64,000 bases of DNA from Kluyvera georgiana ATCC 51603 (GTDB taxonomy: Bacteria > Pseudomonadota > Gammaproteobacteria > Enterobacterales > Enterobacteriaceae): contig NZ_LXEU01000081.1 of the NCBI RefSeq assembly GCF_001654985.1, positions 1 through 64,000 on the forward strand, given 5' to 3'. The notes beneath the pieces are model-generated. The model had not been told where the DNA came from and ran no database searches. It was given only the letters and a program-made list of their open reading frames with translations. Position 1 is the first letter of the stretch, and every line of letters starts with the position of its first letter. The position numbers and the translations under genes are program-made. Below are positions 1 through 11,209 of the stretch, piece by piece.

Positions 1-823
1 GTGCGGTGACCGGTGCTGTCGCCGGAGCGGCAGTGGCCGCTGGCGCTGATTCTTCAAGTACGCCGCTATTTAACGGTGTAGGGGCGCCGAGGAAACCGCC
101 GCTTTTGACCGGAGCACCTTCGCCGCTGTCGGCAGCGGTTAGCGTATCGTTACTGATCGCGCGTACGTCGCCCTGCGGCGCAGCGGCCTGCGGGGCGGAG
201 GAAACGCTGCCCATGCCGCCGCTCAGGTCAGGGCGGCTCGGCAGCGCATAGGTCTGTTTTGCCACCGTTGTACAAGCCATACCGGGGCCGGAGAGTGAAC
301 CATCCTGGGCGACGATAATCGGATCGATGCGGACTTTGGTGTTGTTTGAGGTGTTCAGGCGATCGGCCGCCGCGCGGGAGAGTGAAATGACGCGATCGTT
401 GCCATACGGCCCGCGATCGTTAATGCGTACCACGATCATCCGGCCATTCGCCAGGTTGGTAATTCGCGCATAGCTCGGCACCGGAAGGGTCGGGTGCGCG
501 GCGGTGAGCTGCGTCGGATCAAAGGTTTCGCCGATGGCCGTCAGGTTGCTGCCCGGTTCGGCATCATAGATGGCGGCCAAACCAGACTGGCTGAAGTTAG
601 ATGGATCCTGGACAATTTTGTATTTCTTGCCGTCGCGTTCGTAATCCTGATTCGCCGTCGCGTTCAGAGGTTCAAAGCGTGGATCGGCCCCGCTGATTTC
701 CACCGTAGGACCATTACATACCGCAGGTTGTGGTGCGGAGACGGTTTGTTGCTGAACATCATCACTCGAACAAGCCGCCAGCAGCCCTGCCGCTATGCAG
801 ATCCCAAGCCATTGCTTACGCAT
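1..823 (-). CDS. rlpA: RlpA, septal-ring lytic transglycosylase lipoprotein (3' end outside window)
   Basis: Rare lipoprotein A cleaves peptidoglycan strands lacking stem peptides at the division site. The protein starts MRKQWLG and has a lipobox ending LAAC, so Cys18 should be lipidated and the protein anchored in the outer membrane. A double-psi beta-barrel domain follows, with the acidic motif VRINDRGPYG near residue 135. A Ser/Ala/Pro-rich linker runs to the window edge. About 274 residues are visible. The C-terminal SPOR domain expected for the family (about 360 residues in E. coli) lies outside. It is the last gene of the visible elongation cluster, 10 bases after rodA. Confidence 0.95.
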   Translation of the reverse strand, partial: MRKQWLGICIAAGLLAACSSDDVQQQTVSAPQPAVCNGPTVEISGADPRFEPLNATANQDYERDGKKYKIVQDPSNFSQSGLAAIYDAEPGSNLTAIGETFDPTQLTAAHPTLPVPSYARITNLANGRMIVVRINDRGPYGNDRVISLSRAAADRLNTSNNTKVRIDPIIVAQDGSLSGPGMACTTVAKQTYALPSRPDLSGGMGSVSSAPQAAAPQGDVRAISNDTLTAADSGEGAPVKSGGFLGAPTPLNSGVLEESAPAATAAPATAPVTA

Positions 824-833
824 TGAGCACCCC

Positions 834-1946
834 TTAGACGCTTTTTGACAACATTTTCCTGTGGGTGTGTATCGACATCACGATACCAAACCCGGCCATC
901 AGTACGATCAGGGCCGAACCCCCGTAGCTGACCAACGGTAGCGGTACGCCAACCACCGGTAAGATGCCACTTACCATACCAATATTTACGAAGACATAAA
1001 CGAATAAAATCAGCATCAAACCACCGGCCATCACGCGGCCAAAGGTGGTTTGCGCCTGGGCGGCAATCCACAGGCCGCGCATAATCAGCAGCACGTACAG
1101 CGCCAACAGAATCAGAATGCCGATAAGCCCCAGCTCTTCCGCCAGTACGGCAAAGATAAAGTCGGTATGGCGCTCTGGCAGGAACTCGAGCTGTGACTGC
1201 GTACCGTGCAGCCAGCCTTTACCGCGAAGGCCGCCGGAGCCGATGGCGATTTTGGATTGAATAATGTGGTAGCCCGCGCCCAGCGGGTCTGATTCCGGAT
1301 CCATCAGCATCATCACGCGCTGCCGCTGATAGTCGTGCATCAGGAAGAACCAGAGTATCGGGATAAAGCAAGCGACCAGCACCACGGCGACCAGAATCAA
1401 ACGCCAGCTCAGGCCCGCGAGGAACAGCACAAACAGGCCAGAAAGCGCGACCAGAATGGAGGTGCCAAGGTCGGGCTGTGCCGCAACCAGCAGCGTCGGC
1501 ATGAAAATCAGCACCAGCGCGATGCCGGTGTTTTTCAGCGTCGGCGGGCAGACGTCGCGGTTAATAAAACGGGCGACCATCAACGGAACGGCGATTTTGG
1601 CAATTTCGGACGGCTGGAAACGCACAATTCCGAGATCCAGCCAGCGCTGTGCCCCTTTAGAGATGGCGCCGAAGGCGTCAACCGCCACCAGCAAAATGAT
1701 ACAGATGATATACAGCCAGGGCGCCCAGCCTTCGTAGACGCGCGGCGGAATCTGCGCCATCACCACCATGATAACCAGGCCCATGGCGATCTGGCCGATT
1801 TTACGCTCCGTCATCCCCATATCCTGGCCGCTGGCGCTCCAGATAACCAGCGCGCTGTAGGTCAGCAGCGCCAGCAAAATCAGCAGCATGGCGGGGTCGA
1901 TATGGATTTTATCCCAGAACGATTTTTTGTTCGGATTATCCGTCAT
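834..1946 (-). CDS. mrdB: RodA (MrdB), SEDS peptidoglycan glycosyltransferase
   Basis: RodA polymerises glycan strands from lipid II in the elongasome and works with its cognate transpeptidase PBP2. The 370-residue product is highly hydrophobic with about ten membrane segments. It carries SEDS hallmarks such as [14 protein letters not shown] near residue 100 and the C-terminal [11 protein letters not shown] signature. Length matches the E. coli protein. The gene begins 2 bases after the mrdA stop, which fits translational coupling of the polymerase and transpeptidase partners. Confidence 0.97.
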   Translation of the reverse strand: MTDNPNKKSFWDKIHIDPAMLLILLALLTYSALVIWSASGQDMGMTERKIGQIAMGLVIMVVMAQIPPRVYEGWAPWLYIICIILLVAVDAFGAISKGAQRWLDLGIVRFQPSEIAKIAVPLMVARFINRDVCPPTLKNTGIALVLIFMPTLLVAAQPDLGTSILVALSGLFVLFLAGLSWRLILVAVVLVACFIPILWFFLMHDYQRQRVMMLMDPESDPLGAGYHIIQSKIAIGSGGLRGKGWLHGTQSQLEFLPERHTDFIFAVLAEELGLIGILILLALYVLLIMRGLWIAAQAQTTFGRVMAGGLMLILFVYVFVNIGMVSGILPVVGVPLPLVSYGGSALIVLMAGFGIVMSIHTHRKMLSKSV

Positions 1947-1948
1947 GA

Positions 1949-3850
1949 TTATTGGTCCTCCGACGCGGCCACAGCAGGGTTCTCGGTCGGTAATTCGGTG
2001 TTGTTGTCGCCCAGCATAATGTGGTCAAGAATCTGACGCATGATGGTACCGACAGCCGGGCCCGCACCGCCGTTCTCCAGGATAATCGCCACGGCGACCT
2101 GAGGATCGTTATACGGCGCAAAAGCGGTCATTAATTTATGGTCACGCAGACGTTCTGCGATACGGTGCGCATTATAGGTTTCGTTGGCCTTCAGGCCAAA
2201 GACCTGCGCCGTACCGGATTTCGCCGCGATTTTATACGGCGCACCGGCGAAGTATTTGTGCGCGGTGCCGTTTGGACGGTTGGCAACGCCGTACATCCCG
2301 TCTTTAGCAATTTCCCAGAAGCCGGAGTGAATATCGCCAATTGGCGGCTCTTGCGGCTGCGTCCACGGTACTTTTTTGCCTTCTTCGACGGTGCTGGCCA
2401 GCAGATGAGGCGTTTTGATGATGCCATCGTTAATCAGGATCATCAGCGCTTTGCTCATCTGGATAGGCGTCGCTGTCCAGTAACCCTGGCCGATCCCGAC
2501 AGGAATGGTATCCCCCTGATACCAGGGCTTTTTAAAGCGTTTTAGCTTCCATTCACGGGTTGGCATGTTGCCGGAGCGCTCTTCAGCAAGGTCAATGCCG
2601 GTATAATCGCCGTAGCCAAACTTGCTCATCCACTCTGACAGACGGTCAATACCCATATCATAGGCGACCTGGTAGAAGAAGGTATCCGCCGACTCTTCCA
2701 GCGCCTTGGTGACGTTCAGGTGGCCGTGGCCCCATTTTTTCCAGTCACGATAGCGTTTTTCTGAGCCCGGTAACTGCCACCACCCAGGGTCAAACAGGCT
2801 GGTGTTGCGGTTAATCACGCCCGCACTCATGGCGGAGACCGCGACATACGGTTTCACCGTGGAGGCCGGAGGGTAAACCCCCTGGGTGGCGCGGTTAACC
2901 AGCGGCGTGTTTGGGTCGTTTAACAGGCCGCTGTAATCTTTGCTGGAGATGCCGTCGACGAACAGGTTCGGGTCGTAGCTCGGCGTGGAAACCAGCGCCA
3001 GAATGCTGCCGGTGCGTGGATCGGTAACCACCACGGCGGCACGACTGCCCGCCAGCAGCGTTTCAATATACTGCTGGAGTTTGAGATCGAGCGTCAGGTA
3101 AATATCATGCCCGGCCTGCGGTGGTACTTCTTTAAGCTGGCGAATCACGCGGCCGCGGTTGTTGACTTCAACCTCTTCGTAGCCGGTTTGCCCGTGCAGC
3201 ATATCTTCGTAATAGCGCTCAATACCCAGCTTACCGATATCGTGGGTCGCGGCGTAGTTAGCTAGCTTGCCGTCTTTATCCAGGCGATCGACGTCTTTAT
3301 CGTTAATTTTGGAAACATAGCCGATCACATGGGTCAGGGCGGAACCGTAAGGATAGAAGCGGCGCTTATAGCCCTTGACCTCAACGCCCGGGAAACGGTA
3401 CTGGTTGACGGCAAAGCGCGCCACCTGCACTTCCGTGAGGTTGGTTTTAAGCGGAATAGAGGTAAAACGATGAGAACGGGCACGCTCTTTTTTAAAGGCG
3501 GCGATATCGTCATCGCTCAGGTCGACCACGTCGCGCAGACCATCGATAGTCTGTTGAACGCTATCGACTTTCTCCGGCATGATTTCCAACTGATAGATGG
3601 TACGGTTCAGCGCCAGCGGGGTGCCGTTGCGGTCGTAAATAATGCCGCGGCTTGGCGCGATGGGCACCAGCTTAATGCGGTTTTCATTAGAGCGCGTCTG
3701 ATAGTCGGTGAAGCGAACGATCTGTAAATTGTAGAGGTTGGCAATCAGCACGCCGGTAAGCAGCAAAATTCCCAAAAAAGCGACCACCGCCCGGCGCACA
3801 AAAAGCGCGGACTCTGCCGTATAGTCGCGAAAAGAATTCTGTAGTTTCAT
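1949..3850 (-). CDS. mrdA: Penicillin-binding protein 2, elongation transpeptidase
   Basis: PBP2 cross-links new peptidoglycan during rod elongation. The 633-residue protein has a short cytoplasmic N-terminus and one membrane segment at about residues 20-42. A class B PBP dimerisation domain follows, then the transpeptidase domain. The active-site motifs are all present: STVK with the nucleophilic serine near residue 330, SAD, and KSGTAQ near residue 545. Length equals that of E. coli. It sits directly upstream of rodA in the usual mrdAB order. Confidence 0.97.
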   Translation of the reverse strand: MKLQNSFRDYTAESALFVRRAVVAFLGILLLTGVLIANLYNLQIVRFTDYQTRSNENRIKLVPIAPSRGIIYDRNGTPLALNRTIYQLEIMPEKVDSVQQTIDGLRDVVDLSDDDIAAFKKERARSHRFTSIPLKTNLTEVQVARFAVNQYRFPGVEVKGYKRRFYPYGSALTHVIGYVSKINDKDVDRLDKDGKLANYAATHDIGKLGIERYYEDMLHGQTGYEEVEVNNRGRVIRQLKEVPPQAGHDIYLTLDLKLQQYIETLLAGSRAAVVVTDPRTGSILALVSTPSYDPNLFVDGISSKDYSGLLNDPNTPLVNRATQGVYPPASTVKPYVAVSAMSAGVINRNTSLFDPGWWQLPGSEKRYRDWKKWGHGHLNVTKALEESADTFFYQVAYDMGIDRLSEWMSKFGYGDYTGIDLAEERSGNMPTREWKLKRFKKPWYQGDTIPVGIGQGYWTATPIQMSKALMILINDGIIKTPHLLASTVEEGKKVPWTQPQEPPIGDIHSGFWEIAKDGMYGVANRPNGTAHKYFAGAPYKIAAKSGTAQVFGLKANETYNAHRIAERLRDHKLMTAFAPYNDPQVAVAIILENGGAGPAVGTIMRQILDHIMLGDNNTELPTENPAVAASEDQ

Positions 3851-3876
3851 TCGCTGCTTAATCTACCTGGGTCTCA

Positions 3877-4344
3877 TTACTCGCGGTGGTAAGGGTGGTT
3901 GGTGGTAATGCTCCACGCTCGATAGAGGCTTTCGGCGACCAGCACGCGCACTAGCGGGTGAGGGAGCGTTAATGTGGAGAGCGACCAACTTTGTTCTGCT
4001 GCGGCCTTGCATGCTGGAGAAAGTCCTTCCGGCCCGCCGATTAACAGGCTGACATCACGGCCATCGCCCTTCCAGCGTTCCAGTTCACGGGCAAGCTGCG
4101 GCGTATCCCAGGGTTTCCCGGGGATATCCAGCGTGACGATGCGGTTTTTTCCTGCGGCGGCGAGCATCATCTCGCCTTCTTTATCCAGAATACGCTTGAT
4201 ATCCGCATTTTTACCGCGCTTACCGGCAGGAATTTCCACCAGTTCGAACGGCATATCTTTCGGAAAACGGCGAAGGTATTCGGTAAAACCGGTTTGTACC
4301 CAATCCGGCATTTTGGTGCCGACGGCGACCAACTGCAGCTTCAC
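3877..4344 (-). CDS. rlmH: 23S rRNA pseudouridine-1915 N3-methyltransferase RlmH
   Basis: RlmH methylates pseudouridine 1915 in helix 69 of 23S rRNA on assembled 70S ribosomes. The 155-residue protein has the SPOUT (alpha/beta knot) fold. The SAM-binding loop [11 protein letters not shown] is near residue 105 and the C-terminal tail ends [14 protein letters not shown], as in the family. It starts 3 bases after the rsfS stop, so the two ribosome-related genes are probably cotranscribed and coupled. Confidence 0.97.
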   Translation of the reverse strand: MKLQLVAVGTKMPDWVQTGFTEYLRRFPKDMPFELVEIPAGKRGKNADIKRILDKEGEMMLAAAGKNRIVTLDIPGKPWDTPQLARELERWKGDGRDVSLLIGGPEGLSPACKAAAEQSWSLSTLTLPHPLVRVLVAESLYRAWSITTNHPYHRE

Positions 4345-4347
4345 AAC

Positions 4348-4788
<441 letters not shown>

Positions 4789-4928
4789 TTATGTCGATTG
4801 CATCGCCATTTTTGTAAAACAATCTCTGTCTACAAATGCTGGAGGGGGATGATTCAGGCTGCGGAGAATAACAGTCTAATAATTAGTGTCAATGGGTTGG
4901 CTCTGCCCGGAGGCAGAAATCGGTTTTA

Positions 4929-5537
4929 TTACTCATCCGGTAGCCAAATCGCTCGGCTGTTGAGCACCCTGAGCGTGGTAAATTCTGGCGTAAAATCAAT
5001 GATGCTCCACGCGCCGTGGTCGATGCGAAAATGCCACATACTGGCCGTCGGCATGCCCAATAGCCGCGCCGTTAACAGACTCAGTACGCCCTGATGGCTG
5101 ACGACAAGTAAATTTTGATACGGGTAGCGCGCCAGTTCGCTGGTGAAGTCGGCCACACGACGGGAAAAGTCGGGAAAACCTTCACCGTTGGTTGGCGCGA
5201 CGTGCTGCCAATCTGCGCACCAGGCCGCGTAGTTCTCTTTATCTTCAACCTGCAGGTCGCGCTGATGGCGCATTTCCCAGTCACCGAAAAACATTTCGTT
5301 GAGCAGCGGGTTTGAGGTTAGCGGAATGTCACGTTCGCCCAGCAGCAGCCGCGCAGTATGCTGAGTGCGTTCAAGCTCGCTGCACATCACATGATCGAAG
5401 GGAACCTGCTGCAGCATCTCACCAAGGCGCTGCGCCTGCCGTTGGCCTTTGGCCGTGAGCGGCGTTGGCGTGTGGCCGCTGTACAGGCCCGCTACGTTGG
5501 CTTCGGTTTCGCCGTGGCGGACTAACCAGAGTTTCAT
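4929..5537 (-). CDS. cobC: Alpha-ribazole phosphatase, histidine phosphatase family
   Basis: CobC removes phosphate from alpha-ribazole-5'-phosphate in assembly of the cobalamin nucleotide loop. The 202-residue protein belongs to the histidine phosphatase superfamily. The catalytic RHGETEAN motif is near residue 8 and the second histidine is in VVSHQG near residue 150. In E. coli the same gene lies between rsfS and nadD. Divergence is higher than for its neighbours, as is usual for this gene. The cellular substrate is inferred from the family, not shown by the sequence. Confidence 0.88.
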   Translation of the reverse strand: MKLWLVRHGETEANVAGLYSGHTPTPLTAKGQRQAQRLGEMLQQVPFDHVMCSELERTQHTARLLLGERDIPLTSNPLLNEMFFGDWEMRHQRDLQVEDKENYAAWCADWQHVAPTNGEGFPDFSRRVADFTSELARYPYQNLLVVSHQGVLSLLTARLLGMPTASMWHFRIDHGAWSIIDFTPEFTTLRVLNSRAIWLPDE

Positions 5538-5547
5538 GCTGCTTCCT

Positions 5548-6207
5548 CTATGCGCCGTGGTGGTACAACCCCTGCTGCATGATGTAGGTGAGCACCGCTT
5601 CCGGCATCATCTCATCGCAAGGTTCATCATTTTCCAGCCGTTCGCGAATCAGCGTGGCGGAGACATCAAACCATGGCGTTTCAGCAAGGTAGATTTTCCC
5701 CGCAGGCTGGTTGTGCAACTCTTCAATATTGCTGGTGAGGTGCTTGTCCAGCCAGTGCTGATGCTCTTCGTGCTGCATGGTCAGCGGGTAACCCGGACGG
5801 CGGGTTACCAGCAGGTGGGCGTTGTCGAGAATCGTTTCGTAGCGATGCCAACTGGGGAACGTGAGCAGTGAATCCTGGCCAATAATAAAGGCCAGCGGCC
5901 GATCCGGCCCCTGTTCCGCGCGCCACTCCTGGAGCGTGTCCGCCGTAAAGGAGGGCGTATCGCGGCGCAGCTCGCGTTCGTCGAGCACAAACAGCGGTTT
6001 ATCGGCAATCGCCAGCTCAACCATGAGTTTGCGCTGTTCACTGGTGGCCTCAGGCTGCGGACGATGCGGTGGTACGTTGTTGGGCATAATGATGACCCTG
6101 GACAGACCAATCTGGTTGGCCAGAATCTCAACCGGCTTCAGGTGACCGTAATGGATGGGATCGAATGTCCCGCCGAAAAGCGCCTGTAGTTTTGCCATAT
6201 CATCCAT
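5548..6207 (-). CDS. nadD: Nicotinate-nucleotide adenylyltransferase NadD
   Basis: NadD adenylates nicotinate mononucleotide to deamido-NAD, an essential step of NAD synthesis. The nucleotidyltransferase motifs are [11 protein letters not shown] near the N-terminus and SATLIRERL near the C-terminus. The first ATG gives 219 residues and overlaps the holA stop. An in-frame ATG at 6198 gives 216 residues and begins just after that stop. Either is plausible, since the E. coli protein is 213 residues. The overlap suggests coupling to holA. Confidence 0.95.
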   Translation of the reverse strand: MDDMAKLQALFGGTFDPIHYGHLKPVEILANQIGLSRVIIMPNNVPPHRPQPEATSEQRKLMVELAIADKPLFVLDERELRRDTPSFTADTLQEWRAEQGPDRPLAFIIGQDSLLTFPSWHRYETILDNAHLLVTRRPGYPLTMQHEEHQHWLDKHLTSNIEELHNQPAGKIYLAETPWFDVSATLIRERLENDEPCDEMMPEAVLTYIMQQGLYHHGA

Positions 6208-7231
6208 CGATAAATACGTCGGCTAGCGCTTTATGACAAAGCAGTAGCGACAAACTTTCCAGCTCAGCCCAGATGGACTGACCGTAATCCTGTTTTAAGG
6301 TGAGCTCCGCGCGGCTGAGCAGGGTCACCGCCTGGCGCAACTGCGAAGCGCTCAGACGATTGACCGCCTCACCAACCATCGCCCGGCGGTTTTGCCAGAC
6401 CCGGTGTTTATCAAACAGCGAACGCAGCGGCGTGTGCGCGCTCTGGCGCTTTAAGGTCACCAGCAGCAGCAGCTCGCGCTGTACCGTGCGTAGCAGGATC
6501 ACCGGCTCGCTGCCTTCAAGCCGCAGTTGCTGCAGAATATGCAGTGCGCGTTTGCTCTTCCCGGCCAGCAGGGCATCCACCCAGTGGAACGGCGTAAAGT
6601 GCGCGGCATCATTGACCGCTTGCTCTACGCGCGGCAGCGTGAGTTTGCCGTCCGGCCACAGCAGCGACAGACGCTCCAACGCCTGCGCAAGCGCCAGCAG
6701 GTTGCCTTCATAGCAGTAGCACAGCAGCTGGCTGGCAGGTTCATCCAACTGGAGGTTGTTCTGTTTGGCGCGGTTGGCTAGCCAGCGGGGCAGTTGGCTG
6801 GGCTCCGGCGTCTGGCAGCTAATTTGCACAGCGCGGTTGGCCAGCGCCTGAATCCAGGCGGCATTCTCCTGCGATTTTGTCAGTTTGTTGCCACGTACGA
6901 TCAGCAATAGATCGTCGTGCAGCAGACCTACCAGCGTGGCCAGCTGTTCATTGATGGCGGCGTTTGGGCCGTTTTCTGGCAGCAGCAGGAGCAGGGTTTG
7001 ACGGCTGGCAAACAGACTCATCGCCTGGCACAAAGAGAAGATCTCGTTCCAGTCGGTGCTGGCATCCAGCGTCATGGTATGGTGCTCGATAAAACCCTCG
7101 CTGACGGCAGTATGCTTTATCGCATCCTGGCTTTCCTGAAGGAAAAGGGGGTCATTACCGAGCAGGAGATACGCCGCGCGCAGCCCTTCAGAGAGCTGCG
7201 CGCGGAGTTGTTCTGGGTACAACCGAATCAT
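6200..7231 (-). CDS. holA: DNA polymerase III delta subunit
   Basis: The delta subunit is the wrench of the clamp loader that opens the beta sliding clamp. The 343-residue protein matches the E. coli length and shows the conserved N-terminal [13 protein letters not shown] and the region [13 protein letters not shown]. No functional Walker A motif is present, as expected for delta. The start overlaps the lptE stop by one base (TGATG), and the 3' end overlaps nadD. This is the usual leuS-lptE-holA-nadD operon. Confidence 0.97.
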   Translation of the reverse strand: MIRLYPEQLRAQLSEGLRAAYLLLGNDPLFLQESQDAIKHTAVSEGFIEHHTMTLDASTDWNEIFSLCQAMSLFASRQTLLLLLPENGPNAAINEQLATLVGLLHDDLLLIVRGNKLTKSQENAAWIQALANRAVQISCQTPEPSQLPRWLANRAKQNNLQLDEPASQLLCYCYEGNLLALAQALERLSLLWPDGKLTLPRVEQAVNDAAHFTPFHWVDALLAGKSKRALHILQQLRLEGSEPVILLRTVQRELLLLVTLKRQSAHTPLRSLFDKHRVWQNRRAMVGEAVNRLSASQLRQAVTLLSRAELTLKQDYGQSIWAELESLSLLLCHKALADVFIDG

Positions 7232-7803
7232 CAGTTACCCAGAGTGGTAGAGACGCGAGAGCCGTTATTGGATGCGGACGCCGCATCCGCTTTGCTCTCT
7301 TTCACATCAGCAATATGCACGCTTGGCAGCTTACGAATCAGCTGTTCGGCAGCTTTCTGGTACATCTCTTTCACGATCAGGTTCTGTTCGTTGTCTTTTG
7401 CCAGCGCCTGTTGCGGGTTGTCAAAGAACGAACGGTAGACCTTGGTGGAGATCGGGAAGATATCCTGACCCGGGATCAACACCGAAGCGTTGACCGTCAT
7501 GACCATCTGGTATTCTGCCGTTTGACCATTCTGGAATACCGACGCGGTATCCTGGGAAAGGTTAACTGAACCCAGGCGCAGCGATGGCACATCCTGACGA
7601 AGCGTGCTCTGATCAAGCACCGTAATGTCATTGCTTCTCAGTTGATCGCGCACCGCGCGGCTCAGCGGACCGTTTGGATCGCTGGACTGAAGGATCAATG
7701 TTTTCATTTCGTCCGGCACCTGCGTGGTACTACGCAGATGCCAGCCGCATCCGGCGGTGACCAGCACCGCCAAAGATAACAACAATGTTGTCAGATATCG
7801 CAC
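7231..7803 (-). CDS. lptE: LPS-assembly lipoprotein LptE
   Basis: LptE plugs the LptD barrel and helps insert lipopolysaccharide into the outer membrane outer leaflet. The 190-residue precursor has a signal peptide with a lipobox ending TAGC, which makes Cys19 the mature N-terminus. The conserved GWHLR follows. The C-terminus RVSTTLGN is the same as in E. coli, while the preceding acidic/Ser stretch is variable. The start codon is GTG, 14 bases after the leuS stop. Confidence 0.95.
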   Translation of the reverse strand: MRYLTTLLLSLAVLVTAGCGWHLRSTTQVPDEMKTLILQSSDPNGPLSRAVRDQLRSNDITVLDQSTLRQDVPSLRLGSVNLSQDTASVFQNGQTAEYQMVMTVNASVLIPGQDIFPISTKVYRSFFDNPQQALAKDNEQNLIVKEMYQKAAEQLIRKLPSVHIADVKESKADAASASNNGSRVSTTLGN

Positions 7804-7817
7804 GCTTCCTCCCGCGC

Positions 7818-10400
7818 TTAGCCTACGACCAGGTTAAGCAGTTTGCCCGGTACGTAGATGACTTTACGTACGGTTACGCCCTCAAGGTATTTCGCGACCA
7901 GATGTTCCTGGCCTGCGCGTTCACGCACCTGTTCTTCGGTTGCATCGACCGCAACGGTGATTTTCCCGCGCACTTTACCGTTAACCTGCACAACGACCAG
8001 CGTGGTGTTTTCCACCATCGCTTTGTCGTCAGCCACCGGCCACGGCGCGTTATCGATATCGCCTTCGCCGCCCAGTTCCTGCCACAGGGTAAAGCACACG
8101 TGCGGGGTGAACGGGTTAAGCATACGCACGACGGCCAGCAGCGCTTCCTGCAGCAGCGCGCGGTCTTGTTCGTCTTCCTGCGGCGCTTTCGCCAGTTTGT
8201 TCATCAGCTCCATGATCGCTGCAATTGCGGTGTTGAAGGTCTGACGGCGGCCGATATCATCGGTCACTTTGGCAATGGTTTTATGGACGTCGCGACGCAG
8301 CGCCTGCTGATCTTCGCTCAGCGCTTCGACGTTCAGTGCCGCTACCGGGCCGCGCGCGGTGTGCTCGTAAACCAGTTTCCACACGCGCTTCAGGAAGCGG
8401 TTTGCCCCTTCAACGCCGGATTCCTGCCATTCCAGGGTCATATCTGCTGGAGAAGCAAACATCATGAACAGACGCACGGTATCTGCGCCGTAGCGCTCAA
8501 CCATCACCTGCGGGTCGATACCGTTATTTTTGGACTTAGACATTTTGCTCATGCCGGTGTACACCAGCTCATGGCCTGCCGCGTCCTTCGCTTTCACGAT
8601 ACGACCTTTCTCGTCGCGCTCAACGATAGCATCAACCGGAGATACCCAGTTACGTTCGCCATTGTCGCCCACGTAGTAGAAGGCATCGGCCAGCACCATG
8701 CCCTGACACAGCAGCTGTTTCGCCGGTTCGTCAGAGTTGACCATGCCCGCGTCGCGCATCAGCTTGTGGAAGAAGCGGAAGTAGAGCAGGTGCATGATGG
8801 CGTGTTCAATACCGCCAATGTAGATATCAACCGGCAGCCAGTAGTTTGCGGCTTCGGGATCCAGCATGCCTTCGTTGTACTGCGGGCAGGTATAGCGCGC
8901 GTAGTACCAGGAAGACTCCATAAAGGTATCGAAGGTGTCGGTTTCGCGCAGCGCAGGCATACCGTTAACGGTGGTTTTCGCCCATTCGGGATCGGCTTTG
9001 ATTGGGCTGGTGATACCGTCCATAACCACGTCTTCCGGCAGAATCACCGGCAGTTGATCTTCCGGGGTCGGCAGCACGGTGCCGTCTTCCAGGGTCACCA
9101 TTGGGATGGGGGCGCCCCAGTAACGCTGACGGGAAACGCCCCAGTCGCGCAGACGGTAGTTTACTTTACGCTCGCCAACGCCTTTCGCGGCCAGCTTGTC
9201 AGCAATGGCGTTGAAGCCCGCTTCAAAGTCCAGACCGTCGAATTCGCCGGAGTTAAACAACACGCCTTTCTCGGTCAGCGCCTGCTCTGAGAGATCCGGC
9301 GCGGTGCCGTCGGCGGCCAGAATAACCGGTTTGATGGTCAGACCGTATTTGGTCGCGAATTCGTAATCGCGCTGATCGTGACCCGGAACCGCCATGACCG
9401 CGCCGGTACCGTATTCCATCAGCACGAAGTTAGCCGCCCAAACCGGGATCTCTTCACCAGTCAGCGGATGAACCGCTTTAAAGCCGGTGTCGACGCCTTT
9501 TTTCTCCATGGTCGCCATATCGGCTTCGGCCACTTTGGTATTACGGCATTCGTCGATGAAAGCCGCCAGCGTTGGGTTATTCTCTGCCGCTTTCTGCGCC
9601 AGCGGATGACCTGCAGCCACCGCCAGGTAGGTTGCACCCATGAAGGTGTCCGGACGGGTGGTGTAGACGGTCAGCGTGTTGTCGTAACCGGTCACGTCGA
9701 AGGTGATTTCCACGCCTTCAGAGCGGCCGATCCAGTTACGCTGCATCGTTTTCACGGTGTCAGGCCAGTGATCCAGGTTATCCAGATCGTTCAGCAGCTC
9801 GTCAGCGTAGGCGGTGATTTTGATAAACCACTGCGGGATCTCTTTACGCTCAACTTTGGTGTCGCAGCGCCAGCAGCAGCCGTCGATAACCTGTTCGTTC
9901 GCCAGTACGGTCTGGTCGTTCGGGCACCAGTTGACCGCAGAAGTCTTCTTGTACACCAGGCCTTTTTTATACAGCTCGGTGAAGAACTTCTGCTCCCAGC
10001 GGTAGTATTCCGGGGTACAGGTCGCCAGCTCGCGGCTCCAGTCGTAGCCGAAGCCCAGCATTTTGAGCTGGTTTTTCATGTACGCGATATTGTCGTACGT
10101 CCACGGCGCGGGTGCGGTGTTGTTTTTCACCGCCGCACCTTCAGCAGGCAGGCCGAACGCATCCCAGCCGATGGGCTGCAGCACGTTTTTGCCCAGCATG
10201 CGCTGGTAGCGAGCGATCACGTCGCCGATGGTGTAGTTACGAACGTGGCCCATGTGTAGTCGACCAGAAGGATAGGGAAGCATCGACAGGCAGTAATACT
10301 TCTCTTTGCTCTCGTCTTCGGTAACTTCAAATGTGCGCTTCTCATCCCAGTGAAGCTGGACTTTCGATTCTATCTCTTCCGGGCGGTATTGCTCTTGCAT
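7818..10400 (-). CDS. leuS: Leucyl-tRNA synthetase
   Basis: LeuRS charges tRNA-Leu and edits mischarged amino acids. I choose the ATG at [11 protein letters not shown], which gives the standard 860 residues. An upstream in-frame ATG would add 30 unconserved residues. The class I motifs are HMGH near residue 50 and KMSKS near residue 620. The CP1 editing domain lies between them, and a cysteine-containing zinc region (CCWRC) is near residue 175. It is the first gene of the leuS-lptE-holA-nadD run and diverges from ybeL. Confidence 0.97.
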   Translation of the reverse strand: MQEQYRPEEIESKVQLHWDEKRTFEVTEDESKEKYYCLSMLPYPSGRLHMGHVRNYTIGDVIARYQRMLGKNVLQPIGWDAFGLPAEGAAVKNNTAPAPWTYDNIAYMKNQLKMLGFGYDWSRELATCTPEYYRWEQKFFTELYKKGLVYKKTSAVNWCPNDQTVLANEQVIDGCCWRCDTKVERKEIPQWFIKITAYADELLNDLDNLDHWPDTVKTMQRNWIGRSEGVEITFDVTGYDNTLTVYTTRPDTFMGATYLAVAAGHPLAQKAAENNPTLAAFIDECRNTKVAEADMATMEKKGVDTGFKAVHPLTGEEIPVWAANFVLMEYGTGAVMAVPGHDQRDYEFATKYGLTIKPVILAADGTAPDLSEQALTEKGVLFNSGEFDGLDFEAGFNAIADKLAAKGVGERKVNYRLRDWGVSRQRYWGAPIPMVTLEDGTVLPTPEDQLPVILPEDVVMDGITSPIKADPEWAKTTVNGMPALRETDTFDTFMESSWYYARYTCPQYNEGMLDPEAANYWLPVDIYIGGIEHAIMHLLYFRFFHKLMRDAGMVNSDEPAKQLLCQGMVLADAFYYVGDNGERNWVSPVDAIVERDEKGRIVKAKDAAGHELVYTGMSKMSKSKNNGIDPQVMVERYGADTVRLFMMFASPADMTLEWQESGVEGANRFLKRVWKLVYEHTARGPVAALNVEALSEDQQALRRDVHKTIAKVTDDIGRRQTFNTAIAAIMELMNKLAKAPQEDEQDRALLQEALLAVVRMLNPFTPHVCFTLWQELGGEGDIDNAPWPVADDKAMVENTTLVVVQVNGKVRGKITVAVDATEEQVRERAGQEHLVAKYLEGVTVRKVIYVPGKLLNLVVG

Positions 10401-10625
10401 GGCAGCCAGTGATCCTGTTTTCAATACAGCTACAAATGTAGCCAATAGATGTGGTATTTCAGATCCGCATAGCATAGCCCAAACGTGCACGTCAAAACAG
10501 CCTTTCGCACGTTAAGGCGGTGAAAAGCCGCGCGGGTAATTTCTGAACTCTGTGGCGAAGCTGGCAAAGCGATTAACAAATAACGGCTATTATTAGAAGA
10601 GGTTAACTGGCTGGGAGAGGAAATG

Positions 10626-11108
10626 ATGAACAAGGTTGCTCAAATTTACCGTGAACTGGTCGCAACGCTGACCGAACGTTTGCGTAACGGCGAACGCGAT
10701 ATCGACGCGCTGGTGGCCCAGGCGCGGGCGAAAGTCGCGCAAACCAGCGAGTTAACGCGCAGTGAAATTGACGAGCTGCTGCGCGCCGTGCGTCGCGATC
10801 TCGAAGAATTTGCGATGAGCTACGGTGAAAGCCAGGAAGACGACTCCGATAGCGTTTTCCTGCGGGTGATTAAGGAGAGTCTCTGGCAGGAACTGGTGGA
10901 TATTACCGACAAGACACAGCTGGAATGGCGCGAGGTATTCCAGGATTTGAATCACCACGGCGTATATCACAGCGGTGAGGTGGTCGGGCTAGGGAATCTG
11001 GTATGTGAAAAGTGCCATTATCACCTGGCGGTGTACACGCCGGACGTGCTGCCGAGGTGCCCGAAGTGCGGGCACGATCAGTTCCAGCGTCGGCCGTTTG
11101 AGCCGTAA
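10626..11108 (+). CDS. ybeL: YbeL, DUF1451 zinc-ribbon protein
   Basis: A conserved enterobacterial cytoplasmic protein of unknown function. The N-terminal half is predicted coiled coil (about residues 5-70), rich in Arg and Glu. The C-terminal half has a zinc ribbon made of CEKCH and CPKCGH, near residues 122 and 145. Two adjacent ATGs follow a GGGAGAGG ribosome-binding site. I use the second, which matches the E. coli start and gives better spacing. In K-12 the ybeQ-hscC cluster follows. Here rihA follows directly after a REP element. Confidence 0.9.
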   Translation: MNKVAQIYRELVATLTERLRNGERDIDALVAQARAKVAQTSELTRSEIDELLRAVRRDLEEFAMSYGESQEDDSDSVFLRVIKESLWQELVDITDKTQLEWREVFQDLNHHGVYHSGEVVGLGNLVCEKCHYHLAVYTPDVLPRCPKCGHDQFQRRPFEP

Positions 11109-11116
11109 TCACGCGC

Positions 11117-11198
11117 GCCGGATGGCGACGCGATGCGTCTTATCCGGCCAGGAAGGATAGGTCACCGTAAGCCGGATAAGCGTGAGCGCCATCCGGCA
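11117..11198. repeat. BIME (paired REP sequences) between ybeL and rihA
   Basis: Two inverted REP units containing GCCGGATGGCG and GCCGGATAAGCG with their complements flank a short spacer. The element lies between two convergent genes, the usual location. It can fold into stable hairpins at the 3' ends of both transcripts. Confidence 0.9.
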
Positions 11199-11209
11199 TT
11201 TTTGTGGCG

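Noticed and set aside
4798-5094. 98-codon plus-strand frame between rsfS and cobC
   Set aside because: It overlaps the 3' end of cobC and lacks domain similarity. The 263-base gap between these genes shows no other feature.
7785-9290. 501-codon plus-strand frame opposite leuS
   Set aside because: It mirrors the leuS coding strand, has a low-complexity His/Arg/Val composition and no recognisable domain. Long antisense frames are common in GC-rich genes.
9378-10259. 293-codon plus-strand frame opposite leuS
   Set aside because: A shadow of leuS with no family resemblance.
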